Part shown: piece after piece, positions 1 to 11,708 of the stretch | Numbering within the stretch: position 1 is the first letter of the stretch | How the letters are laid out: each line of letters starts with the position of its first letter | Source: Lophius americanus | Lineage: Eukaryota > Chordata > Actinopteri > Lophiiformes > Lophiidae | Length of the DNA stretch: 64,000 nt | Reading direction: 5' to 3' | Assembly (NCBI GenBank): GCA_037951165.1 | Contig: JBBDHG010000014.1 | Span: forward strand, 24,325,001 to 24,389,000 | Made by a program: the position numbers and the translations under genes | Notes under the pieces: generated by a model | Told to the model about the DNA's origin: nothing | Databases searched by the model: none | What the model saw: the letters and a program-made list of their open reading frames with translations, nothing else

Positions 1-794
1 GTAGACAACAATGATCCGACTGCAGGACGGTAACAAATATGCTCAGTGGGGATTCTGTCCTGGCGACCTGGGAGAGAGGTGGGCCCCAGGTCAATGGATG
101 AAGGTCAAGAGAGAAGAAGAGTGTGTGGAGGGTAAATGGGTCAGCACTTGGTGTGTCTGAGATACAGATTGGGCTGGTCTATATTTTCTAAGGTGAACTG
201 ATGATTTTTTAATTTAATTTGTCAAAAACTAATAGACAATGCTAATATGAGTTCTACAGATTTTTCCCACTGATGCTGAAAGTCTCACCTCTCGTAAACT
301 CCACATTGAGTACATACATGCATTTCTATAATAAGAGACTCGGTTGTGTGTCACAAAAGAAGGAGTGATCATCACAACCTGTCGGCACTGACAGATTAAC
401 ATTTAGGACAATTCAGAGTTAACATCATGGCCTCATGGCATTGCTGGTCAAACTACTGTCAATTTACCCATTGCAAAAGCAAAAAACCACTGAAATGTGC
501 AATCTGATCATCTGGACAGAAGACACTTGATATGATGTGCAGAACAGAGCGAAGTCCATGAGTGCAGAAGTATCAACTTGAAATACAGACATTTTCCAAT
601 TCAAGAAAAACAAAAACTATTCTCTGCATCCTGTTATGTTTTACTGAACAAAAAGTCTTATAGTGTCAAATCCCTAACAGCATGTTTTGACTTTTTATTC
701 CAAAAAGTCAAAATAAAGGGCAAAATAGAAAAATACAATATATACAAGAAGGATTTTCTGTAGTTGGACGTGTTGGAAGTGTTAGAAATGCATG
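1..794. other. No recognised feature
   Basis: AT-rich sequence without recognised gene or repeat. The short frame at 578-763 is rich in AAA and TTT codons and looks like chance. Confidence 0.5.
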
Positions 795-1170
795 TTAAAA
801 AAAAAAACTTTTTGCATAAAAAAAGCTTTCCCTAGTGAGTAAAATATGAACTCTGAAGAGTAAAATATGATAAATATAGGAAAGATCTCCTTGAGTCCAA
901 TTATATATACAAAATTTAAACTAAATTGGACCAATGGTTGCAAAATAACGGTGACAACGTTTGGAGATAAAGCTTCAAATGTTCCAAAGGAAATATAGAT
1001 CAGACCTTTCCCAAAAGACATTTCTAGTTCTTCCTCCCACTAACTACTATGATGGTGTTAAAACTTAAATTGAGCAGTGAAATCATTTTTGAGTTTTCAT
1101 TTAAACACTTAAGGATCTACAGATGTGGCAATGATAATTCCATAACATCCCCAAATGTTCAGGGATAATA
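795..1170 (+). repeat. Family A dispersed element, copy 1 (module plus tail)
   Basis: It has the Family A module (CCCTAGTGAGTAAAATATGA, AGATCTCCTTGAG, AATTGGACCAATGGTT) followed by the tail with TTCTTCCTCCCACTAA and ATTCCATAACATCCCC. The terminal hairpin is ATCCCC 1147-1152 against AGGGAT 1161-1166. The head is missing. Confidence 0.75.
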
Positions 1171-2698
1171 CGGCAAAGGTTTCCTCCCAATGATACTTGG
1201 CATGTGTCAAGCGAGTCTATATTTTATTATTTTTATTTCCGACATTTTCTGTCAGAAATAAAAATACTACAATTACCTTCTTATTTGTTGGGATATCGGT
1301 CTTAGAGCAGCTTTCGACAGAGAAAGAATACAAAATAACAGACTTGTCAATTATAGGAATGCTTTAAATAAGCTTTAGGGTTTTTGGTGATACCTTATAT
1401 TCTTTGCTATGCTTTTTTTTTTGTTGCATACTATCCATCTCCATTGATGTCAGGCAGCGCCCAGCAAACATGTCACAAAGGTGCAAAACTGTCCAAATCA
1501 GGCTTAATTCTTTGCAGATCCTCAAGTAAAATACTTCACCATTTTATCAGAGTCTGACATTTCCTATTGAACTGGTATAAACGACATTTCCCCAGACAAC
1601 TTGTTAACTTTTAAAGGTTGATAGATTCGATATACACTGGCCTCAAATAAGCAGTGGATCACCCTGAAAAACAAAGCTTCCAGATTAGCTGCTGACAACT
1701 TGAGGATATGTGCAAGTTTGAGGGGTAAAATGTGAAGACCATCTAAAGTGATATAGAATATTTTGATCAGGGAGCTTTTTTTGAAAAGAAAACACAAATT
1801 TGTGGTTCTCCGTTAGAGCAGTTTTTGCATTTATCCTGGGACTGGAATCCAAACATTTCTTGGATTTTGATTTGATTGAAATATTGAAAATTACTGCATA
1901 AGAAAGGCTTTATAATAATAATAAAAACAATGTCAATTCAGAACATATATGCAGACCTATAACTTGAAACATCTCCAAGTCAATATATATTCAGGCATAA
2001 CACATTTGCATCATCACGTGGTTTAAATGATCAGCAATGAAATTATTCACCCTTCAAGAATACATTAGGATGATTACAATTTGATGGTTGTTCAGAGAGC
2101 AGTATCATTAAGGAGTCGTATCGAAAGCCATTCTCCATGAGGTCCCAAGGTCATCCCATGTACATTTCCAGGTCTATGCCTGATTGATATGAGCGCGAAA
2201 AATAATTACAAACCTAAAGGTCAAAGAGCGGCAAAATTAAGTCTCCTGAGGAGAATGAAGAATTACCACATTCACAAGGTGGATCACATCCACTTACAGT
2301 GAAAAAAAAATGTCCTGCAACTCTTACCTTAAAGTGACCTCACAATTTTGTAATCCTCTACAGATATTTGTAAGTTACTGGCTCTTTGAAAATACAATAT
2401 ATTTACAACTGTATTGCAACAGGCGAAGCTGCAAGTTTTTAAAGTGTTGCAATTCAGAAGCAGAACTTTTTTTTTCAATGTAGTTTTTCTGCAAATATAT
2501 ATTATCGGTTTTTCTAAAGACTAAATAATTTCTTAGAAATAGATGTATTTTGATCTTGTAACAGATACATTCTTTGCATGTGTGCTTTTGCCCTCGTTTA
2601 AAGACTAGCCTTATGGTTTCTGGAACCAAAACTGATTTCATTAAAGAGGGCAAGATACACCTTGTGTCAAACCAAGAAATGAGACATGGCAAACAAGG
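1171..2698. other. No gene; one AT-rich hairpin
   Basis: A fold-back at about 1233-1267 (TTTTTATTTC / GAAATAAAAA plus GACA/TGTC) follows Family A copy 1. Otherwise nothing recognised. Confidence 0.5.
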
Positions 2699-2748
2699 AT
2701 CTTACTGCCTGTAAGATCACTGTTAGTTGATCTTACAGGCAGTAAGAT
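2699..2748. repeat. Perfect 21-bp inverted repeat, 8-nt loop
   Basis: Arms 2699-2719 and 2728-2748 are exact reverse complements. Each arm is itself a fold-back (GATCTTAC, 5 nt, GTAAGATC in the left arm), so the locus can form nested cruciforms. Confidence 0.95.
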
Positions 2749-3054
2749 TAACTAGCAGTGTAGTGTTTGTTGTTCTATGTTCCATGCATCCCAGTCAGCC
2801 CAGAGCCTTAATTGTCCGGAGAACCAAACACAGAATTGTGACGTTGACCTCAAACATTGGCTTGGAGCCAATGGTGGCCCATATCAACACAGAAGATTGG
2901 GTGGTAGTAGATTCTGTTGTGTTGTACCAGGATCAAGCATCAAGACCCCCACGAGCCCCACCTCATATGCACCCTCTATTGCTTGAACCCTGGAAATGTT
3001 TCGACTTTATGCAAAGTAAAATTATCATAATACACTGTGCTATTAAACTAAAGC

Positions 3055-3102
<48 letters not shown>

Positions 3103-3589
3103 ATTTAATTTATACGCACACTTTACATTTGGATCAGTAATGAAGCTGAAGTCTGACAGACCATGCAACTAATTTACTGCAGCTCTGGCAGTGCTGTGTG
3201 TGATACACTGACAGCAGCTCATATCTGGGCTATGCTGAATGACAACAAATCCCAAATGATGATCATCAAGAACAGAACATTGGTAAGCAGTTCCATGATA
3301 TTTAAGGACGATGGGTTGTCTCTAGACATTTTTCTCCTGCCTCAGCTGTGCCATAAAGTTGTTTCCAGCTGGGAGCAATAGCAAAGTCATTACTCGTGTC
3401 AGAGTGAATTTAAAAAAATGAATCCAGTGTCATGAACAACATTACAATAGTATTCCAGCATGCCTACTACTATGGCAACTCAATGGACCTGACACTTGAG
3501 TTGTGGTGACGCCATTGTGGAACATAATTTGTCTGGCAGAGATATATACTCATGCTGTGTTCCCTTAATCATACAACATTATTAGCTCA
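2749..3589 (+). other. Unclassified region with a possible small exon
   Basis: Two overlapping plus-strand frames cover 2727-2990, and 3182-3281 is bounded by TTTACTGCAG and GTAAGCAG with an open frame across it (SGSAVCDTLTAAHIWAML and so on). The protein is not recognised. Could be an exon of an unknown transcript or chance. Confidence 0.15.
3057..3101 (+). repeat. (ATA)n microsatellite
   Basis: About 15 uninterrupted AAT units. Read through, it gives an isoleucine run in a spurious open frame. Confidence 0.95.
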
Positions 3590-3848
3590 TTGGCTATAGC
3601 GCTGTTGCTCACCTGGTAGAGCGGCCGTCTCCCAATCGGAAGATCGGACGGTAGCCGGTTAGAGTCCCACCAGGTTCCACTTGTCGTAGGGTCCTTGAAC
3701 AAGACCCTGAAACCCTATCGTCACGGGCGCTTTAAAGGGGTCGCCCACTGCTCCCTCAGGGATGGGTCAAATGCAAAGAAATAATTTCACTATGTTGTAC
3801 TGTGTATGGCTGTATGTCATCAATGAAGGATTTCTTCTTCTTCTTAAA
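3590..3848 (+). mobile_element. tRNA-derived SINE
   Basis: The 5' part has a Pol III A-box-like CACCTGGTAGAGCGGC and a B-box-like GGTTAGAGTCCCACC (about 3657-3671) at tRNA-like spacing. A non-tRNA body follows (CTTGAACAAGACCCTGAAAC, CACTGCTCCCTCAGGGATGG) and a tail with a (TTC)n end at about 3828-3845. The B box has lost the canonical TTCGA core. The structure is that of a teleost tRNA-SINE, not a tRNA gene. Confidence 0.8.
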
Positions 3849-4049
3849 AAGAAAGTTAAAGTTCAATATAATGATGCGCTTTGATTTCATATATTTTGGA
3901 CTGTATGGATGATGAACAATATCCATTATATGACGAGGCCTACGTTGTTATCCGAAACAGCAAGGGCATACCTCAAAATAGCACCAAATTCCCTGTGTAA
4001 AAGCGGGTGCAAACGTGATAGCACCAGGAATTAAATGAGCAAGGTAATC

Positions 4050-4890
4050 TACTAACGGTGCGCACTGAGGATTGCATCCGTCAAACATACCAAATAATAC
4101 GTGCTGTCCATTTAGGACGTTTTCCTGAATGAATATGCAGCACAGGGCGTTTCTACTCGAGGGGTGGATGCAGATGATTTAATTTAGCACACACAGTGGG
4201 ATTTACTAAGCCTAGAAAAAATCGTGGTGCTTGTGATGGCATATGTGTTTAATACGTTTGAAAGGAAGATGCTAATCGACACGGTGTTGCGCAAAGACAC
4301 AGTTTGGCATACTGATAAGCCGGTTCCGTTGTTTGAACTGTTATTTGCACAAAATTGCCAAACATCACTGGTTGGAGCAGGATGAAGAGGAAGAGAAAGA
4401 CAACTGGCCACATGTGTGGCTGTGCAAGCTCCTCTTATGCGCCCTCGTTCCTCTACAATCCCTAAATGCTCCGCTGTGGGACCGCTTCGTTAGACCCACT
4501 GCTTGTAGCCCATTTTCGGTTCCTCTTGCCAGGGCACTAATGGCCATCTTCAGACCAGATTCAGACCAGATGAGAAGCTGCCTGGTGGTTGATCTCTCAT
4601 CCCCTAAGCAGTGGATGAATCCATCTTCAAGATTACAGCTCAATTATATTCAGCAAAAAAGTTGAACATAGAGCACCTTCATTTTTGATTTGGAAATATA
4701 TCCACATGTGCCCCCCACCTGTCTTTTTAACCAAAGTTTTATTACAAGCTATATAATAATTTGTTGTTCTTCTTGTATCTCACTATCTTCTCTGAATTTC
4801 ACCTGTTGTCCTTGTTTTACGCACAGCATTGACTTTCTTGCAGTGACTCTCCCAAATCTCGTACTAAAACTACGACAAAATTAATATAAT
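4050..4890 (+). repeat. Dispersed repeat Family C, copy 1
   Basis: It aligns along its length to 17395-18415 in the same orientation. Shared blocks include CACTGAGGATTG, TTTAATTTAGCACAC, GGTTGAAAGGAAG-type, CACAGTTTGGC, CATTGCCAAACATCACTG-type, CTGGCCACATGTGTGGCT and TCTTGCCAGGGCACT. No intact coding frame and no family known to me. The two copies have diverged to moderate similarity, so the family is old. Confidence 0.65.
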
Positions 4891-5065
4891 CGTTTGATCT
4901 AAAAAGTCAACACATTAAGCAGGCCAGCAGTTATTCAAACGAGTGTAACTGATAGTTTGCAGCCTTGTTTTGCACACCTTAATGAAAGTGATAAGTTTAA
5001 AATTCAGTTACACTAACAAATCATTGTTATCATTGTAGTGAATGTGAGCAATATTCTTAATTGCC

Positions 5066-5122
5066 CATGAACACTGTGAACATTGGGTCATTTTTCTCAT
5101 TTTTCAGAGTAATAAACCAGCC
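5066..5122 (+). repeat. 57-bp dispersed repeat, copy 1
   Basis: CATGAACACTG, GAACATTGGG, TTTTTCTCATTTTTCAGAGT and AATAAACCAGCC are shared with 6966-7022 with only a few mismatches. Flanks differ. Confidence 0.7.
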
Positions 5123-5642
5123 TCCCAAAATATAAATGGAAGGAAGAAAATAAAAATCCAGAAATTAGTTGTATGGGGGTATGATATTAGAATATACGCT
5201 GTTAAAAATTGATGAACTTAAAATTAGTTTAGCAATGAACAGAAATGGCACGATAAAGCACGCTGTAAATAATGCACAGGGGATTATTGTTTTGGTATTT
5301 ATGACTATGCGAACTCTGCCTTATACAGCAAACACCTGTCGAGCATACATACACATGCAGAAGGGCTGATAGGTGGTTGTTTTACCTAAACACATGAACC
5401 GTTTGCTCCTCATGTTTGGATTCACAGATGGGTTAGTTGGTTAGCTAGTGTCATGTTACGTAAAATATTGCTTATAATAATACTGATGCACAATTGTTAG
5501 GGCCCTAGGCTAGCATCTATTTTTTTTTTACTACTGTGGTAAACGTAAAAGCTCATTGGAGAATAAGTGTGTCATTTATTTGACAAGCTATTGTTTGTAT
5601 AGCAAACAGTGACCATGAGCCATAATGACGAAGTGTATAAAT

Positions 5643-6365
5643 GTCAAACTCAAGGCTTGCGGCGCCACTTTTGAACCGCAGGACAATTATATCCGGGCCT
5701 TGAGACAACATCTAATTTCTATAATTATTCGAACATTATTGGAACATTATTGGTATAATGCACAAACACCATGGATACCAAAAATCTCTGAATGCACTGC
5801 GATAGCCAGTGCATCAATCAAGTGCGCCATTGCTTCTCCTTTCACCTCTGTTTTCAGATCTCAACATTTGTCCAGTAATTTTTTTGCTAATCCTTAGAAG
5901 AGTTGATACGGAGCCCGGGAGGGGATATAGGTTTGAAAAAATATTTAAACTGCAAATAATTAATGCATGTTTTAACTGAAAAATAACTGGCAAGTTGCAT
6001 TGGCGTCCTCCAGCCTTTCAACAGGTGTCAGTGGTGTTAAGTCAAAAACAAAAAAAAACAAAACATGAAGTTGTTTACACATATTGTGAAATGCAATTGG
6101 AAGGTACCCATACACCATACTGTTTTTCTGAGGTTCAGATGCTTCTGACTGCCGGAACAGATACGAGGAGCAACATTCTGCTTTTATTGTTTTATTATGG
6201 CACAAGAAATAAACGGCATAAATCGTCACAGCCATTTGGCAAGGGTTATTTAAAGTCCATTTTGTTGGTATAAAAACCACTGATTTAAGATGTAATTACT
6301 AACTTGAAATATATAGTTTTCTGGCTGTTATTGATGCCTGTGAATAAAAAACTTTTAAGTGCCAA
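5643..6365 (+). mobile_element. hAT-like terminal fragment, Family D copy 1
   Basis: The left end GTCAAACTCAAGGCTTGCGG resembles the GTCAAACTCAAGGCCCGCGG termini I associate with vertebrate hAT elements (from memory). It aligns in order with 39443-40062: GGACAATTATATC, TGAATGCACTGCGATAGC, GTCCTCCAGCC.TTCAACA, ACATGAAGTTGTT and GTTATTGATGCCT. No transposase frame is visible. Confidence 0.6.
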
Positions 6366-6584
6366 TGTTAGATTGGGAGATGCCTCGCATTTTCAAAAAT
6401 TATTCATCGCAACCAAAACTTGCTCCTCTATTTTCAGCTGTTATACACGATCTATAAAGGTTCATAAGCTGTTTCTCAAGTTATGCCATCAAATGAAGAG
6501 AAAGGCCTTGTTTGATTCATATAACACTCATGACACCTGAACTTCATAACAGAAATTAAGTCATTCTCTAACCACCTGCAAATT

Positions 6585-6775
6585 CTCCCGTCTCGATCTA
6601 TTTGCATCACAAATCGGTACAAGTAAGCTTTCTCCTTCTTTAGTGTCCAATCACTCTTTGCCTTACTTTGCATCTCTTTGTACTTCTGCCTATTTTCTTC
6701 ATCGCTCTTGCTATCCCAATTCTTATTTGCAAACCTTTTCCTGTTTATACTGTCTTGAAGCTGGTCATTCTTTGA
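6585..6775 (-). mobile_element. RTE-like LINE fragment (pre-reverse-transcriptase region)
   Basis: The minus-strand frame contains SINRKRFANKNWDSKS and ENRQKYKEMQSKAKSDW, a lysine-rich helix typical of the linker between endonuclease and reverse transcriptase in endonuclease-type LINEs. It aligns with 18735-18965. No catalytic residues are included. Confidence 0.55.
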
Positions 6776-6797
6776 CATCATTCCATTATGACAGGAA

Positions 6798-6926
6798 AAC
6801 AATGTTTTCCCCCTAGTGTGTAAAATATGAACTACTAGAGTAAAATACGATATAAACAAAATTAAATCTGCAGTGAGGTACAGATGACAGTTCCTTAAAT
6901 CCCTGCCTTTTTGGGGATATAATTAT
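6798..6926 (+). repeat. Family A, copy 2 (internally deleted)
   Basis: CCCCTAGTGTGTAAAATATG is joined almost directly to the terminal hairpin (ATCCC 6899-6903 / GGGGAT 6913-6918) and the TATAATTAT end. Most of the module and tail between them is deleted. Confidence 0.7.
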
Positions 6927-6965
6927 CCCCACATAGTAACAAAAGTTTGTATTTCTGTAATATAT

Positions 6966-7022
6966 CATGAACACTGCGAACATTGGGCAATTTTTCTCAT
7001 TTTTCAGAGTAATAAACCAGCC
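6966..7022 (+). repeat. 57-bp dispersed repeat, copy 2
   Basis: Near-identical to 5066-5122 and placed about 40 bp after the end of Family A copy 2. Origin unknown. Confidence 0.7.
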
Positions 7023-7194
7023 AACAATCTCTATAACTAACAATCTCTAACTATACAATACTAAAATCATTGTATCCCTGAAAGTTGGAGATTGTGTGGT
7101 TTTGGCATTGCTGTGTCTGTATGCGATAACAATTTCATAGATCATTACAAAATTTTGAAGCCACATAGACTGGACTGATTTTGAGATTGGTCCA

Positions 7195-7425
7195 TTGTAT
7201 ATTTCTCCCACTGGGTATATTTCTAACACTCAATTATACTTTTGGAGATGAAGTTGCCCTTTATCTCCAAAAGTTTAATCGACTCTTATTTTACTCAAAT
7301 AGATCATATTTTACCCATATTTATTTTAACACTTTCTAACAACTTTTACTTTGGGGAGTTCAAAGGAGGATTGCTTGCACAATACAGGGAATTGGGGGCC
7401 TTTTAGGGATTGTGTAGAATTGTTC
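7195..7425 (-). repeat. Family A, copy 3 (head and one module)
   Basis: On the minus strand it reads head (ATTGTGCAAGCAATCC, then GAACTCCCC), a module remnant with GGGTAAAATATGATC, and AAACTTTTGGAGATAAAGG. A 12-bp inverted duplication of CTTTTGGAGAT lies at 7238-7249 and 7263-7274. Confidence 0.65.
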
Positions 7426-8775
7426 CAAATTAGAGAGAAAGAGAATGAGGTGTCTTAAAGACATTGTGACAGAATGTTATCTGCAGCATTAAGGAATATA
7501 CCTTCTTGGATTCTGGAAAAAGCAGTGGTGGTTGATGACTCTGCTGAGACTGATGAATGTTGACCTTTATGGATCTTTAAGGACCGGCTGGGCAGACTTG
7601 GTGAACTGGAGAATTGTATTTACAGTAAAACAACAGCAGCAAGATGAAGGCTAATGTTAAATGTGTGTCACCATGTTATAGGGTAAATGGGGCCTGCTGT
7701 TGATCACAGCCGATATCCATTAATGCCTCAGACTGTGAAGCAGGTAATTGAGACCAAGCATGTGTGGAAGATGAGAATCATTGAGTAGTATGAGCAGTGA
7801 CTGTCGCCCCGGAGCTTCATTCTCATCCAAAACATAAGAAAATGTAATACACACTCTGGGCTCCTCCAAAGCCCTGCTGGTCTTCTCTCATTTCTCCTGT
7901 CATCACTATATTGCACTCAGGTTGGGGGTCCCTTCTACATCCATGTCATTAGCTCAGCCCTCAGCAGGACGCTTTCATGCTTTGGACTCTGTCCTTCCCT
8001 TTCCCTCCCTGGTTGGCAATAGATTGAGTGAGTTGGGAGATTTTTTTCTTACTTTGAATTACCAAAGATATTCTCACTAATACAAAGTATAGTAAAGTAT
8101 ACTATGATAGAAAATAATAACCCTTCCTGGCCTCATTGGAAAAAAAGCATCACCTTTGGTCTCAGCTATATAGGCTGTATTGCAATTTTGAATTTTTTCT
8201 CCTTATATTGAAAATGATGGTTGAGTACAAATATATAAGTATGCTGTATGATTCGATCAATATATTTGTATTTCAACACTCTATCTTAACTTACATTGCC
8301 CTCAGAGCAGAGAAAATGCACTGCAAAAGCATCGATTTCTTACTTTCTGACTTCCTACATGTTGTTGGTATTAGTTTCCAGATTACAGAATAAGTACTCT
8401 GCCTGATTTAGGGAGGAATTAAGTTGAAGGTTTATAACTCCAACTTTAACGCTAATCACTTAGTTCTTAATGAATAAATTATTTTACAAAAGTAAGAATT
8501 GATGAGGATGATTTGCGAACATTAATGACCTGTACTAAAATTACACTTTTAATTAAACCTCCACTCAAAATAGGGTGCGTTCTATATTGAGTGTCAGTGG
8601 AATGAGTAACTTTTCTAACTATCCCATATTAAATGGAAGTTACAGCAGAGAAATTGAGAATAAAAATCTATTAATCTATTACAATAAGCTTTGTTTGGCC
8701 TGAATGTCAACAAACTTATCATGATAATCACTAAAAAAGAACAGCATGAAGCCTCAGAACTCATCATTGCCAGAT
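7426..8775. other. No recognised feature
   Basis: Mixed composition, no recognised repeat or exon. The minus frame at 7728-7916 has no family resemblance. Confidence 0.5.
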
Positions 8776-9250
8776 GTTATGTCCCCGAAATGTCAGGTAT
8801 ATTATGGAATCATCATCGGTGCTGCCGTGTCCACTATCGCAGTGTCCACTACCGCCGTCCACAGCAGATAGGTTGTGTAAAATGATCATTTTCAAACTTT
8901 ATAGCCACATAAAATTTGGTGATAGGAATAACTGAATTCATTTTGATAAAAAGCTGGTTGCATATTTCTGAAATAGGGGCAACTGCAACTCCAAAAGTTT
9001 TCGTGCCACAACTTTGATTTTTATGTAGACTAAATTTAGTGTGTATAAATCAACTCAAGGAGATCTATCTCATATATGTCCTATTTAACTCTAATAAATC
9101 ATATCTTACTAACTAGGGGCAGCTTTTTACGAGACAAGTGCTTGGACACAACGTTATATTTAATATGAGGAGTTAATCCAGGGGTATTGCTTGTACAACG
9201 CAGGGGTTCGGGGGCTTTAAGGGGATATACCTGCTGTCGAGTAAGACAGC
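8776..9250 (-). repeat. Family A, copy 4 (near full length, reference copy)
   Basis: On the minus strand the order is: 5' hairpin GCTGTC/GACAGC (9250-9245 and 9238-9233, loop 6), TATATCCCC, GCGTTGTACAAGCAAT, modules with AGTTAGTAAGATATGA and AGATCTCCTTGAG, a degraded tail, ATTCCATAATATACC and the 3' hairpin near 8781-8796. About 475 bp. It shows that both ends of the family carry fold-back sequence. Confidence 0.8.
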
Positions 9251-10702
9251 ACGGGCATAGTTTTCTGAATATGTCCACTTTATATTTGCATACATTATAA
9301 TATTTTATTTTCCCAATCACAATCCTCTTTGAGGAAACCATGTAGTGAATAAATATAGTTTCATGAATTGTTTTTCATAACTCAACTTATTATATTCAAA
9401 CTTTTGTCAATGATTTCAAAGAATCATGGAGAAAGTGAAAGAATGGTTATCTAATGCGACCTTGCACAGTGATTTGTCACAGTTGAATGAGGACAAGACT
9501 TTCTGTTCCCTCTTTCAATATTAGCATAATTTGAGTTAACTGACCCTGTGCATTGGCCCGTCATCTGTTGGACAGAGAAATAACTTTGTGCTTTGACAGT
9601 TCAAATTATTAACATGTCAATTATTGTTTCAGTTTTTTTTTAAATGTTTTTTCATTCTGTATCATAGATGGTGCATAGAGTGTATCTCATCTCCACAATT
9701 CATGCACCTCGCTCTCTCTGTCTTCGCTGCTGAAAAAAAAAGTAAAAATGTTACTAATATTTGACCTCATTTACATATGGTGTATGTTTGATTCGAGACA
9801 CAGACTGTCTTCCCAGCATTTCAACTTCTTAAGTCTACTGGGTGCTACCAGACCTCTGCAAGCTGCTTTGTCTTTCCAACCATATGGCATCTTGACAGTG
9901 TTTTCCACACTAATTAGTCTTTAACACATAAGCCAAATTCAAGTGACTGTAATGTCAGGGCTGCAACGAAGACCCGCGTTGCATCAGAAATGAGTTTTGT
10001 TATAGTCTATTAACAAAGAAAAACATTCATCTTTTGTGTCAGGTACTGCATAAAATATGCACTAATTTTAATTATCATTTGAATCCTTATACAGCAGGCA
10101 GTACTTCTAATTGAATATCAGAAATCCATGAAAGCTGTTTGTGATGGATCGGAGCCAACACTCCCAAAGACCTGTGCTGTACATATCTTTTGGCATAGGA
10201 CACAACTCAGTCCCTCTGCAGAGAAAAGACATACTTGACTCAATGTCATTTTGAACATATTGTGTTTATTTACTGTTTGAGCAGCAGTTTCATGAAGTCA
10301 ATTGTTCCATATTCAGCAGTCCTCTGAGGAGCTCTAGCCCAGAGAAGACGATGTTTCTGGATGGGTTTGATAAATGACTTGCACTCCGCAGGGTAGAGCC
10401 CTAACTTTCTTTGCAGATGTAGTGATGAACTAGCTGACAATGGTTTTTCTGAAGTGTTCCTGAGCTCACGTAGTAACATGGGCAATTCATATATTGGCAT
10501 GTGAGATTTATTTTATTTTTTTCTGATATTTTATGAACTAAAGGATAAGATCCTAGAACATTCCTTGCTATCGCACATTAGGAAATATTGTCTTTAAATT
10601 TTGGGATAATTTTCTTATGCAGATTTTTACAAAGTGGTCAACTTGTCAAAATCTTTGCATGAGAAAGACTGAACCTTTTGCGGATGCCCCCTTTACTGCA
10701 TA
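9251..10702. other. No recognised feature
   Basis: A stretch between two inverted-orientation Family A copies. No repeat or exon identified. Confidence 0.5.
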
Positions 10703-11186
10703 CTTCAATATACCCCCGAAAAATTGGGGATATCGTCACGTCTACCGAGCCATCGTATAAAGTGGATATATCAAAAACTATGCCATCGATACTTTTCCAA
10801 GATAATATCTAAATTAACCTTGGTGCATAAGACTTGACTCAAGAGGTATATCTTGTAAATATCATATTCCATTTTAAAAGTTTATATCTTACTCATTAGG
10901 GGGAGCTTTCTTTTTTTTACAAAAAAAGACTGTTTGTAGGACATAACTTTCAAACTGTTCTTCCGAATAAGTTAAAATATGGTGTTGACTCGAGGAGATC
11001 TAGCTTGTTTAAACCTTATTTATCTCTAACAATTTATATTTTACTTCCTTTTTGAAAAAAAATAAAAAACACTTTTTATTTCACATAACTTCACATTTAA
11101 TTTGAGGAGTTCAATCAGGAGGATATATTGGTCAACAAAGGAGAGTGAGGGCTTTTTAGGGATAAGACTTTGCTGTTGGAGAGCAT
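10703..11186 (-). repeat. Family A, copy 5 (near full length)
   Basis: On the minus strand a short TGCT/AGCA fold-back near 11171-11185 leads into CTTATCCCTAAAAAGCCC and GATTGAACTCCTCAAAT. Modules follow with CGAGGAGATC and CTCAAGTC equivalents, then AAGCTCCCCCTAATGAGT. The 3' hairpin CCCCAATTTTTCGGGGG lies near 10710-10733. About 485 bp. The 29-bp minisatellite begins only about 30 bp beyond it. Confidence 0.8.
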
Positions 11187-11215
11187 AGGCCCAGTTCATG
11201 AACCTATCGCTTAGC

Positions 11216-11708
11216 CAGATGTCGTCAATTTGGAATGTCTAAATCAGATGTCTTTACTTTGGAATGGTTTAGGCATATATCTTTACTTTGGAATGTCTAA
11301 GTCAGATGTCTTTACTTTGGAATGTCTTAGCCAGATGTCGTTACCTTGGAATGAATTAGACAGATGTCGTTGCTTTGGAATGTCTAAGTCAGATGTCGTT
11401 ACTTTGGAATGTTTTAGTCATATATCTTTACTTTGGAATGTCTAAATCAGATGTTTTTACTTTGGAATGTTTTAGCCGGATGTTTTTACGTTGGAATGTT
11501 TTAGTCAGCTGTCTTTACTGTCAAATGTTTTAGTCAGGTGGTTTTAGGTTGGATTTTTGTTTTGTCATATATCTTTTCTTTGGAATTTTTCATTCAGCTG
11601 TCTTTTTTATGAATGTTTTTACGTTGGAATATTTTAGTCAGGTGTTTTCACGTTGGAATGTTTTAGTCAGGTGTGTTTACTATGGAATGTTTTAGCCGGA
11701 TGTTTTTG
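11216..11708 (+). repeat. 29-bp minisatellite, about 17 units
   Basis: The unit is close to GATGTCTTTACTTTGGAA plus TGTCTAAGTCA. The core TTGGAATG starts at 11230, 11259, 11288, 11317, 11346, 11375, 11404, 11433, 11462 and 11491, exactly 29 bp apart. Later units are diverged, with one 31-bp step and one truncated unit near 11609-11624. The open frame 11230-11445 is a by-product of the repeat. Confidence 0.95.

Noticed and set aside
2727..3140. 137-residue open frame
   Set aside because: The C-terminal isoleucine run is the AAT microsatellite, and the start lies in the palindrome arm. No family resemblance.
3594..3671. tRNA gene
   Set aside because: A-box and B-box-like words are present, but the B box is altered and a SINE body and TTC tail follow.
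8776..9250. Family A as a Helitron
   Set aside because: The 3' hairpin is suggestive, but there is no 5' TC and no CTRR end after the hairpin in the copies read.
11230..11445. 71-residue open frame with repeated FGMSKSDV-like peptides
   Set aside because: Produced by reading through the 29-bp minisatellite; 29 is not a multiple of three, so the peptide cycles through frames.
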